Positions 35,661 to 44,437 of a DNA stretch of 64,000 nt are shown piece after piece. Source of the DNA: Capniomyces stellatus (lineage: Eukaryota; Kickxellomycota; Harpellomycetes; Harpellales; Legeriomycetaceae). Below the pieces are notes generated by a model that searched no databases, was not told the DNA's origin, and was given only the letters and a program-made list of their open reading frames with translations. The stretch is from the NCBI GenBank assembly GCA_001661515.1, contig LUVW01000008.1, positions 463,289-527,288 of the forward strand, given 5' to 3'. Position numbers and translations under genes: made by a program. Positions within the stretch are counted from its first letter, which is position 1, and each line of letters begins with the position of its first letter.

Positions 35661-36560
35661 CTAAAATGTGCGTTTATTTTGTTTTTATAAACATACATTG
35701 TTTATTGTTAGTATTTGTTTAGTGTTCTTGGTAGAGTAATGAATTAATTTCCAGTTTTTTTTTTTGCCAGTTTGTTTGCCAGTTTGTTTTGGGAATAAGA
35801 AACGAAAAATATCAAGGCAATTTCAATAAAAAAAAAAGAAAAATATCAAGGCAAGGCAGGATTTTACATCCTTTTATGGAAAAGTCTTTAATTTTAAAAG
35901 GGTGATCGGTCACAAGGTAGTGCTGAACCAAGATACGATAGAGTAAAACAAGAAATATATGTCGTGATATTTTTTGTTGCTTTTTTTTGTTGTTGTTGTT
36001 GTTGTCTAGTTGTCAGTATTTTCAAGGTTTGAGCAAAGTATGTTTTTATTTATTTTTGAATCTTTTGGTGTTTTACATCTGACGCTTTAATGCTTGTTTT
36101 GAAGGCAAAAAGTTGGACTACTTTTAATTAGGGTTTGGTAATATGGTTAATTGAGTATTTTTGTTGGCTGCGCTAATTTAATTTGTTATAGCAGTTAAAT
36201 TTGGTTCGAGGAATAGCTTGAATTGTTCGTAATAACCAAATTAGCAAAAATGGTTTCTCAGTTTAAATACATTCCCAGTTATGTTATTGTAATAGCTGAA
36301 GATATACACACTCTTTATTCAGTGAATTATCAAAAAAAAAAGGAAAAAGAAAAAGACCTATTTGCAGTCAAATTATACAATATAAATCTCGAGATTGTAA
36401 TAGTAAGGTTTAGAACAACATAAATAATGCAAAAAAAAAGGGGGGGAGTGACAGAAAAAAAAGGCAGCACAGGTATACGATAGACAATAGATTTTATTTT
36501 TTTAAAAAAAAGCCAGCACGAAAGCACGGGTTTTTGTGGAAATACAAAATTATAATTAAA
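35661..36560. other. Spacer between the 35061 orphan and ATG6
   Basis: 900 bp, AT-rich, with a (GTT)n tract at 35988-36004, an A-run then seven G near 36428-36445, and no supported gene. Confidence 0.5.
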
Positions 36561-39170
36561 ATGGCAAGCTGTAAAAGATGCAAAAAAGAACTGATAATAG
36601 ACAAGTCACTAAGCTTCATTAGCAAGGAGGATTTGGAAAGGATTGACTCGTTGCTGCCTGAATTATCAGTGCGACAAAACTTAACCAAGGAGCTGGGTTT
36701 AGAAGACGAATTTGAGCCAAAAGTAGAGTCAAAATTGGTTGAAGGAAAATATAATAATGGAGTTGAAATTTCTAGTAAGGCCAAGGAATCAAAGATAACC
36801 AAGAAACTTTCGGCAGGGTATTTAGAAATATACAGTAGATTCCTTGACAAGAATGAATGTTTTGACCATTTGAATGCACCGGAGCCAAGGAGTCAGTTGG
36901 ATTTGTATAATCTAGAGGGGTACTTGATGAAAAGTAACCAGCTTTTGCTCGAGGCGGGGAAGGAGGCGGATAGAGAGTTTTTAGGAAGCAAGGGGGGGTG
37001 GGGAGATAATGGCAGAGAAATCAAAAAGCCAAACGGGTTGAAGGAGGGAACGAGTGATAAGGAGGATAGGGAAACGGTAGGTCAAGAAGAAAGAAATGTA
37101 AGGGAGGACGAAAGTAGCTCGTCGATACATACGATTGAGATTGAGGATGGCAGCGGCAATGAGAATGGTAACAATACAGAGGCGGACATTGAAGAGTACG
37201 ATATTCACGAGTCGAATGACTCCTTTATAATGCTGGCAGAGTCAGCTGTTAATTATAGGCAGTCTAACAATGGACAGGAAATCGATTTTGCAGATGCAAC
37301 AGAGTTGTCGAAAAGGAGAATAAGGGCACAAGCTGAACTCAAGAAGGCAAAGGACAATGGGAAAAGGAATGAAAAGGATAAAACAAGAGAAGTCTTGGCT
37401 GGGAACGAGAATTTGGTGGGAGTGGGAGCAAGAAAGTTTGGAGAGGGCACAGACAAGGCTAGAGAAATTGGAAAGAAGGAGAGGATAGGGGAGGGAGGTG
37501 TAAGTACTGGAGAGATTGAGGGAAATGGAGAGATTGGAGAGATCGGGGGGAATGGGGGGAATGGGAAGAATGGAGAGAATGAGGAGAATGGGGAGAACGG
37601 GGAGAATGGGGGGATGGAAAATAGCACGAACAGCGTAAAGATTAGCAAAGACACGAACACATACTCGCAAGAAAGTGGGATTGGTAGCGAGAGCAACTAC
37701 GAAGCGCATATGAGCCATGTACAAACGCTAGAAAACCAGTTTAGAGGGTTTAATAAACTGTTCGAGATACTGGAGAAAAAGTCGAATTTGGACCACCCGT
37801 TGTGTGACGAATGTGGAAGGAGATTGGTGGCTTTGATGGAGCGATTTTTGGTTGAGGCACAGGAAGAGTACTCGGGATACTTGGAGTTCTTGTCCAAGAC
37901 GATGATGGAGGGCGAGGATGAGTGTATTGACGAAGCAGATGAGATAGAAAGGCTGGAGAGGGAGCACGAAGAGCTAAAGGAGATACTGGGTGGCATGGAA
38001 GACGAGTCGGTTGAGCTGGACCGACAGTTAGACAAGCTGGCGCAGAGATTGGAGAAGTTGGAGATTGAAAACAACGATGTGCTGGAGAACGAAAAGAATG
38101 AGTTGAGTAGAGAAAGAAACGAGTTTGAATCAAGGCTTGAGCAGCTGGACAGCGAAATACAGTCGGTTATGGGCGACTATGAAGGCTCGTTGGTCAAGCT
38201 TTACGAGCTTCAGCAAACAAATGTGTATAACGACTTGTTTTCAATAAAATTTGAAACAGCAAACAACCATGTTATAGTTGGAACCATCAATGGGTTCCGA
38301 TTGGGCAGAGTGTCAACAACGATTTCATCAAGTGCGGGAGCAGCAATGGGCATAAACCCTAGCGGTGGCAGTGGCGGAAACAGCATGTTTTCAAGCGGGA
38401 TTAGGAGCAAAGGCGCTGGGATGGGCAAAGTTAGGAACACTGGCGACACAAATAGCTACCAGGATGTAAATAGTGCAGTAAGCGGGACGGTTAGCTGGAA
38501 TGAGATCAATGCAGCGTGGGGGCAGCTGCTTCTGTTGCTGGTAACGGTAGCAAAGAAGCTGAATTTTGAGTTTAAAGAGTACAAGCTGATACCAATGGGG
38601 TCATACTCAAAGATCAGACGGGCAACTGGGGATAGACAGACGCTGGAACTGTATGGGTCAGGCGACTTGCATCTCGGAAGGCTGTTTCAAAACCGCCGGT
38701 TTGATATGGCGATGGTTGCGTTTTTAAGTTGTTTGAAGGAACTTTGCGATATTGTTGAAGAACATTGTATAGTTGAGTCGACAAGGCCTACAGGTCGTGG
38801 CGACTTGAGAGTGAATGCTTTAGGACCAAGCAGCAGTTCTAGTTCCGGCTTTGCTGCTGGCTTTGCTGCCGGGTCTGGATCTGGGTCTGGGTCTGGGTCT
38901 GGGTCTGGGTCTGGGTCTGGGTCTGGGTCTGGTTATGGCTATGGCTATGGCTATGGTGGTAAAAGGTCAAGCTCAAGTGATTCCAGCGCCAATGTCAGAG
39001 TGCCGTATCGGATCCATGGCGACCAAATAGGAAACGTTTCTATTAAAATGCAGTTTAGCAGTGACGAAAGTTGGACAAAGGCTCTAGTCCACACTCTAGT
39101 CAATTGCAAATGGGTACTGGCCTTTGCTTCAAAGTATGCCATCCCAGAATCGTTTCAATACCTTGTGTAG
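36561..39170 (+). CDS. ATG6: ATG6 / Beclin 1 (Vps30), autophagy PI3K subunit
   Basis: Intronless, 869 aa from the ATG at 36561; an upstream in-frame GTG is not the start. Atg6/Beclin is a subunit of the class III PI3-kinase complexes with Vps34 and Vps15, in autophagy and vacuolar sorting. The N-terminal CxxC motif (SCKRCKKELIID) and the second one (HPLCDECGRRLVALMERF, about residue 415) match Beclin. A charged coiled coil follows (about 450-560). The C-terminal evolutionarily conserved (BARA) domain is evident: GTINGFRLGRVS, VSWNEINAAWGQLLLLL, KLIPMGSYSKI, ELYGSGDLHLGRLF, FDMAMVAFLSCLKEL and WTKALVHTLVNCKWVLAF. It is much longer than human Beclin 1 (450 aa) and yeast Atg6 (557 aa). The surplus is a Glu/Asn/Gly-rich N-terminal region and a (Gly-Ser)n/(Gly-Tyr)n loop within the conserved domain (about 771-800). 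Confidence 0.94.
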   Translation: MASCKRCKKELIIDKSLSFISKEDLERIDSLLPELSVRQNLTKELGLEDEFEPKVESKLVEGKYNNGVEISSKAKESKITKKLSAGYLEIYSRFLDKNECFDHLNAPEPRSQLDLYNLEGYLMKSNQLLLEAGKEADREFLGSKGGWGDNGREIKKPNGLKEGTSDKEDRETVGQEERNVREDESSSSIHTIEIEDGSGNENGNNTEADIEEYDIHESNDSFIMLAESAVNYRQSNNGQEIDFADATELSKRRIRAQAELKKAKDNGKRNEKDKTREVLAGNENLVGVGARKFGEGTDKAREIGKKERIGEGGVSTGEIEGNGEIGEIGGNGGNGKNGENEENGENGENGGMENSTNSVKISKDTNTYSQESGIGSESNYEAHMSHVQTLENQFRGFNKLFEILEKKSNLDHPLCDECGRRLVALMERFLVEAQEEYSGYLEFLSKTMMEGEDECIDEADEIERLEREHEELKEILGGMEDESVELDRQLDKLAQRLEKLEIENNDVLENEKNELSRERNEFESRLEQLDSEIQSVMGDYEGSLVKLYELQQTNVYNDLFSIKFETANNHVIVGTINGFRLGRVSTTISSSAGAAMGINPSGGSGGNSMFSSGIRSKGAGMGKVRNTGDTNSYQDVNSAVSGTVSWNEINAAWGQLLLLLVTVAKKLNFEFKEYKLIPMGSYSKIRRATGDRQTLELYGSGDLHLGRLFQNRRFDMAMVAFLSCLKELCDIVEEHCIVESTRPTGRGDLRVNALGPSSSSSSGFAAGFAAGSGSGSGSGSGSGSGSGSGSGYGYGYGYGGKRSSSSDSSANVRVPYRIHGDQIGNVSIKMQFSSDESWTKALVHTLVNCKWVLAFASKYAIPESFQYLV
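37509..37617 (+). repeat. Coding Glu-Asn-Gly/Gly-Asn repeat in ATG6
   Basis: Degenerate ggagaatgg-type repeats in frame encode runs of N-G, E-N-G and E-E-N-G in the variable N-terminal half. Confidence 0.85.
38871..38958 (+). repeat. Coding GGGTCT and GGCTAT hexamer repeats in ATG6
   Basis: Ten hexamer units (GGGTCT, one GGATCT) encode Gly-Ser dipeptides. They run directly into four GGTTAT/GGCTAT units encoding Gly-Tyr. The whole tract is in frame within the conserved domain. Confidence 0.95.
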
Positions 39171-39661
39171 ACCCCCCCCCCCCCCCCCCCCCCTTTTTTT
39201 TTTTCTCTTNNNNNNNNNNNNNNNNNNNNNNNNCCCCCCCCCCCCCTCCCCCTCTTTTTTTTCGCTCCTTTGCCCCTTTCTTGTCTTTTGCTTTGCTTTT
39301 TAATTCTTGCATTGACCAGAAACATTGTATATCTTGATTTCATGATGATCTTGTCTGTTTGGTGGTTTTATATTTATACTTTACAAAAACATCAGATTGA
39401 TTTAAGCTATAAACCATGTAAAACTCTTCACAATGATATATTCTCGATCGCGCAATAGATTTTGTTATTATTACAGAAATATTGGATTATATCGTGTTTA
39501 TTAAAACTTTAGTAATATATTTAAATCAAAATAATAAAAAAAAAGAATACAATTACAATTACAAAACTAATAGCAAACTAAATATTAAAAAGTAAAGAGC
39601 AATAAAACTTGGTTAATTATATATAAATTGAAAAGAAAAGAAAAAGAACGCGGTTGCTTGG
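39171..39661. other. Convergent spacer with homopolymers and assembly gap
   Basis: The space between the ATG6 stop and the ATPase stop. It begins with 22 C (39172-39193), 11 T and CTCTT, then 24 N, then another C/T tract to about 39262. The remainder is AT-rich 3' UTR-like sequence. Confidence 0.8.
39210..39233. other. Assembly gap of 24 N
   Basis: Undetermined bases lie between poly-C/poly-T tracts just after the ATG6 stop codon. The true length is unknown. Confidence 0.99.
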
Positions 39662-42600
39662 TTAGAGAGATTTGCTGTTTTTGTCTTTCCAATACAAGGC
39701 GTCAGTTTCATTGGCAGTAAGGCCAGGAGCCGCAAGGATGTTGTCGTCGTGAGTGTTTCCAGTGAGGATATTTTGTTCATCAATGTCAACGTAATCACTG
39801 TCAAAGTTGTAGCTTTGTTCAACGGGCTTGTGCTTGGTTGGATCAATATCAATGCTGTGCTGCAGTTTGTTGATCAAATTAATGCTGATGTTCGATGAAA
39901 ATCCTAGTTTGGTTGAGCTTGTATGCTTGCTGCTTAATTTCCCTGTTCTTCCAGTCCTGTCGGACTTGCCTGATGTTGTTGATTTTTTGTGCTTCAAGCT
40001 TCCGTCCTTGCTTCCAACTGAGTGGGCAGTGGTGCTTTCGGGTGCGAGACTGGTAGGTTCCAAGCCGAATATTTCGGGTTTTCCTACTGAGCTAAGGTTT
40101 ACTCCAAAGTTTGAGAACCCGCCAGGAACAACGGGGGTGAGCTCATTGTGGTCAGAATCTTTAGGTGTTTCGCTTTTGTCTCTAGACGTGACCAAGGTTC
40201 CTCTGTTGGACATCTTGTCGCCCATGGGTTGGATGTTATTTGGCTTGGTTGTTGGAACAAAGCTAGATTCAACATTGTTGTTCAGTGATTTTTCCGAGAT
40301 GGCAGGAGGCAAGCTGTCGGTGTCTTTTCCTTTGGCAGATACCTTTGGCTTGAGCTTATTGTAGTACAGCTTATTGAGGGCGAACTTGCACGCGTCGACT
40401 ACAAATACTTGGAGCACCACCGCACCCAAAACCATCAGCCAAGCCCACTGGTTTAGAGGAACAATCATAAGCCAATCTGCCATTGGGGGGATGTACATTC
40501 CCATAATCAACAGAATAAAGGAGAACGACACAGCAGCCAGCATATACTTGTTTTCAGTAATTCCTGTTTTGAACACTGATCTGGTAACTGATCTGGACAT
40601 GAAACACTGTGTTAGCTGCAATGTGATGATGGTGATGAAGGCAATCGACTGCCCAATCTTCAGCTTCATTTTGTTGTATTCATGCTCGCTGTTTTCCGAG
40701 TTGTTGTCGTAGAATAGCATTGGCTTTGAACCAACAGCAGCTGACTCGTCAAGCGTGGCCTTAATGACAAGCTTGAGTCCAAACGGAGTCAGTAAGGCCA
40801 AGATATAGTATATAAAGGTAACCACACCAATATAGAATGACTGTACCAGCAACAGGACGGTTGTTGCAGCGTTCAGAACACCCGCTTTGGGGTTTCTTGG
40901 AGCTCTTTTCAGAATGTTTTTCTCCTGCGGCTCCAGTCCAACCGACATGGCTGGAGGAACATCGGCAATGATGTTGGCCCACAGAACCATAATAGTTGAC
41001 AGCGGCAACTCGGTGTTTATCACAGATGCAAGCAAAAACAAAACGATTTCAGCCGTGTTACACGACAACAAGTAAATAATAAACTTCAAAATGTTGTCAA
41101 ACACACGTCTTCCCTCCTCAATCGCAGAAACAATAGTGGCAAAGTTGTCGTCCTGGAGAACCATGTCTGCCGCCTGCTTAGTAATCTCTGTTCCTCCTAT
41201 TCCCATCGCAATTCCCACATCCGCCTGCCGCACTGCTGGCGCATCGTTGACTCCGTCTCCCGTCATTGCTGCAATATGTCCAATGTTTTGAAGTGCCCTC
41301 ACAATTCTCAGCTTGTGGTCTGGTGACACTCTTGCAAACACATTTGGGAACGGCTTGAGCGCTTCAATCGACTCGTCAGACAGCAAGTCCAGCTCTGGAC
41401 CTGCCAACGATCTCTCCATCCCCGACACCCCCACCTTGATGATTCCCAGCTGCCCTGCAATTGCAGATGCTGTCTCTATGTGGTCTCCGGTAATCATAAT
41501 AACTTTGATTCCTGCGCTCTGGCACTGTTCTACAGCCTCCCTAACACCCTTCCTTGGAGGATCGGTCAGCCCAGCCAGCCCGCAAAACGTCAGCCCGCTC
41601 TCTGCCCACCTGACCTTCTCTTCGATAATCTCTTGCTGTCTTTTGGCCTCATCTTCTTTGCTCAATTTGCTCGATGACTGTGACTCTGAATTGCTTGTTT
41701 GTGCCAAGGCCTTGATTGTAAGCTCATCCTTTGGATCAACCCTCTTCATTGCCAGTCCAAGCACTCGCAGCCCACGTCGTGCCATCCCTATACACTGCTC
41801 AGCCAAAGCTCCCGCCTCTTTGCTCGTCATCACTTCAGCCTCTCCCTTGCTGTTGAGTTTGTGGGTACATGCTCCTAGCAATGCCTCTGGTGCTCCCTTT
41901 GCAAAAACCTGAACGTCATTTTCGTCCATCTTATTCTTAAACACCACACTCATTCGCTTTCTTTCCGAGTCAAACGAGTTTTCAATTACTCTGGTCAGCT
42001 GACCGCCAGCGCTCTTATCCTCTTTGGTAGGGTCGCTTGAATCGCCAATCACTCCTGCCTTCATCGCTATTGAAATCATGGCCACCTCTGTTGGATCTCC
42101 AATTCCTTTCCAAGCCTTCTCAACCTCATCATACCTTATCTGCGCGTTGTTGCATAGTCCGCTGATCAACAGCGACTGCTTGACCGGAATGCTTATACCT
42201 GTTATTATCTTCTCGCTACCCACACTGCCCTCATTTTCATAAAATACTAGCCCACCTTCGTTTGGATCAATGCTTGTGGCCTTGTCGCACTTGTACTTTG
42301 AATCGTCTGAGCCAATAATCTCGGTTACTCCCATCTTGCCCTCTGTCAAAGTTCCTGTCTTGTCAGAGCAAATACAAGTAACGCTTCCCAGCACCTCAAC
42401 AGCCGCAAGTCGTCTTACAATTGCGTTTTTCTTGGCCATACGTCGCACCGCCAGCGCCATTGTAACTGTTGTCACTGCCACAAGTCCTTCTGGGATAACT
42501 GATACCGCCAACGCCAGTCCTGAAAGGAACATGTGCACAAATTCATGCCCCCACGCCACTCCGGCTATCACCACCACTGTGCACAAGCCTACCGCTATCA

Positions 42601-44437
42601 GCACCAAAGCAAACCCTAGTTTCTTTAGCCTCAACTGCAGTGGCGTTTGGCGCGATCCAGTGTTACTGTTAATCGCCTCACTGATCTTTCCAATCTCGGT
42701 CTTTGCTCCTGTACGAACAACAACTCCCCGTCCACGGCCCTTGGCTACCATTGTCCCCATAAACGCATTTCCTGAACAGTCTCCAAGTGCCAGTCTTCTT
42801 GTTTTGCTTCTGATTTCCATTGGATTCTTCAGCACAGGAACACTCTCTCCCGTTAGAACCGTTTCAATTATGTTCAGCTGCGAACACTCAACCAGTCTCA
42901 GATCTGCTGGAACGCTGTCTCCCTCTTGCAGCTCAACTATGTCTCCTGGAACAACGTCGTCTGTTGCTATCTCTTTAAGCTTGCTGTTTCTCACTACTCT
43001 TGCCATCGGCACAGTAAAGTTCTCCAGCGCCGCAAGTGCTCTCCCTGCCTTCATTTCCTCAGCTGCTCCAATAATCGTATTCAGCACAATCACTACAAAC
43101 AGAACAATCGACGAACTGAACTCCTCGGCAATTGCTGTCGCTACAACTGCTACAAACAGCAAAATCACCATAAAGTCTGTCAGCTGCTCCCAAATAATCC
43201 TAAATATCGACTTGGTTTTTGCCACTGGCAAACTGTTTTTTCCATAAAACTCTGTCCTCCTCTTGATATCTGCATCATCTACCAGCCCTGTGCTAAAGTT
43301 CACATTGAACATCGCCTTTATCTTCGCCATGCTTTTATCGCTGTATAGCGCGGCTGGTGGATGGAGATCTTTTCTTTCCACCTGGATGTGCAACGAGTGG
43401 CTGTCGTTATCCAGAATTCTGTTACACTTTTCAACGTCTGACCGCATACTCGAATGGTATTTCCTATCAACCAAATCCTCCCAGTCATGTCCAGGCCCCA
43501 AGCACCCTAGTACAAGCCTAATCATTATTGTAATCGCCATCTTATCCTCCCCAACATACGATCTCTCGCCAAGACACAAACACTCCCTCAAAATAGACTC
43601 CTCCTTTTCGCTAACTGCCTGTCTAAACTCAACAACCTCCTCAATAAACCCTCCAAACAAAAAGAACGCCAAGTTAGCCTCGTCTGTCAATCTTTTACGT
43701 GGAAACTTTCCCTTTGTGCTCTTCATTGCCATCAGCAAACCATCACGCAGTCTACTCATCAATGCCACGTCCAAGTTATGCAGCTTTCCGTTCTTGATCC
43801 TAAAATCAAGCACATATTGCAAATTGGCCATTGTCTCGGCTATTGTGATCTTTGATCCTTCATTGGCCTGGCTTGGTCTCCTTTCGCCCTCCTCCTCGCT
43901 TGACGATCCTGAACTGCTCGATTCATCTGTTGAGCTATGCGATTCTTCATTAGGCGATCCTGCTATGTTGTTTGATACAGCTTTGCCTCCGCCTTTTCCA
44001 TTTGACTCTGAGCCCTTTCGTCCTTTTTTGCTAGTCTTCCTGCTTGTTTTACTCTTTGCTTTGAACTTTTTGCCAACTCCGCGTCCAAACCTGTTTCTCT
44101 TCTTCTCCTTCTCTCTGGCCAAAGCTGCGAATAGGTCAACTACATACATATCAATTTGGAACTCAACGGACTCCTTTCCATCCGGGAACGCCTCCCTGAA
44201 CGCTCTATGTTCGTCTGCCTCATCAATAGGGATGTCAATTGCTACATTTTCCGACTCTGGACCATCTGCTTTGCTGTCGCTATTGAACTCTGGCTCACCA
44301 CCACCAACATTGCTTCTAGGCGTATTGACAGCCCCCTCACCATCATTAACCACTACGAGCTCCTCTTTATGGCCATGCTTGCTTCCAGCCAGCTCCTCAA
44401 TACCTGCCTTTGCCTTTTCATTCTTTTTTCCCCCCAT
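39662..44437 (-). CDS. Type II P-type cation-transporting ATPase
   Basis: Intronless, 1591 aa, an ATP-driven cation pump with about ten membrane segments. Catalytic motifs are TGES (VLTGESVPV), the phosphorylated Asp in CSDKTGTLTEGK (about residue 690), KGAPE, MITGDHIETA and MTGDGVNDAPAVRQADVGIA. Candidate ion-site residues: TM4 VIPEGLVAV, TM5 LSCNTAEIV (Asn and Glu as in SERCA), TM6 WANIIADVPPA (Asn and Asp kept, SERCA Thr replaced by Ala), TM8 ITLQLTQC (SERCA Glu replaced by Gln). The segments RAPRNPKAGVLN and SVTRSVFKTGITENK recall Na,K/H,K and ENA relatives. Substrate, whether Ca2+ or Na+/K+, is therefore open. Compared with SERCA there are about 340 extra N-terminal residues (a basic KSKTSRKTSKKGRKGS stretch and a helical region) and a long Ser/Thr/Lys-rich tail. 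Convergent with ATG6. Confidence 0.93.
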   Translation of the reverse strand: MGGKKNEKAKAGIEELAGSKHGHKEELVVVNDGEGAVNTPRSNVGGGEPEFNSDSKADGPESENVAIDIPIDEADEHRAFREAFPDGKESVEFQIDMYVVDLFAALAREKEKKRNRFGRGVGKKFKAKSKTSRKTSKKGRKGSESNGKGGGKAVSNNIAGSPNEESHSSTDESSSSGSSSEEEGERRPSQANEGSKITIAETMANLQYVLDFRIKNGKLHNLDVALMSRLRDGLLMAMKSTKGKFPRKRLTDEANLAFFLFGGFIEEVVEFRQAVSEKEESILRECLCLGERSYVGEDKMAITIMIRLVLGCLGPGHDWEDLVDRKYHSSMRSDVEKCNRILDNDSHSLHIQVERKDLHPPAALYSDKSMAKIKAMFNVNFSTGLVDDADIKRRTEFYGKNSLPVAKTKSIFRIIWEQLTDFMVILLFVAVVATAIAEEFSSSIVLFVVIVLNTIIGAAEEMKAGRALAALENFTVPMARVVRNSKLKEIATDDVVPGDIVELQEGDSVPADLRLVECSQLNIIETVLTGESVPVLKNPMEIRSKTRRLALGDCSGNAFMGTMVAKGRGRGVVVRTGAKTEIGKISEAINSNTGSRQTPLQLRLKKLGFALVLIAVGLCTVVVIAGVAWGHEFVHMFLSGLALAVSVIPEGLVAVTTVTMALAVRRMAKKNAIVRRLAAVEVLGSVTCICSDKTGTLTEGKMGVTEIIGSDDSKYKCDKATSIDPNEGGLVFYENEGSVGSEKIITGISIPVKQSLLISGLCNNAQIRYDEVEKAWKGIGDPTEVAMISIAMKAGVIGDSSDPTKEDKSAGGQLTRVIENSFDSERKRMSVVFKNKMDENDVQVFAKGAPEALLGACTHKLNSKGEAEVMTSKEAGALAEQCIGMARRGLRVLGLAMKRVDPKDELTIKALAQTSNSESQSSSKLSKEDEAKRQQEIIEEKVRWAESGLTFCGLAGLTDPPRKGVREAVEQCQSAGIKVIMITGDHIETASAIAGQLGIIKVGVSGMERSLAGPELDLLSDESIEALKPFPNVFARVSPDHKLRIVRALQNIGHIAAMTGDGVNDAPAVRQADVGIAMGIGGTEITKQAADMVLQDDNFATIVSAIEEGRRVFDNILKFIIYLLSCNTAEIVLFLLASVINTELPLSTIMVLWANIIADVPPAMSVGLEPQEKNILKRAPRNPKAGVLNAATTVLLLVQSFYIGVVTFIYYILALLTPFGLKLVIKATLDESAAVGSKPMLFYDNNSENSEHEYNKMKLKIGQSIAFITIITLQLTQCFMSRSVTRSVFKTGITENKYMLAAVSFSFILLIMGMYIPPMADWLMIVPLNQWAWLMVLGAVVLQVFVVDACKFALNKLYYNKLKPKVSAKGKDTDSLPPAISEKSLNNNVESSFVPTTKPNNIQPMGDKMSNRGTLVTSRDKSETPKDSDHNELTPVVPGGFSNFGVNLSSVGKPEIFGLEPTSLAPESTTAHSVGSKDGSLKHKKSTTSGKSDRTGRTGKLSSKHTSSTKLGFSSNISINLINKLQHSIDIDPTKHKPVEQSYNFDSDYVDIDEQNILTGNTHDDNILAAPGLTANETDALYWKDKNSKSL

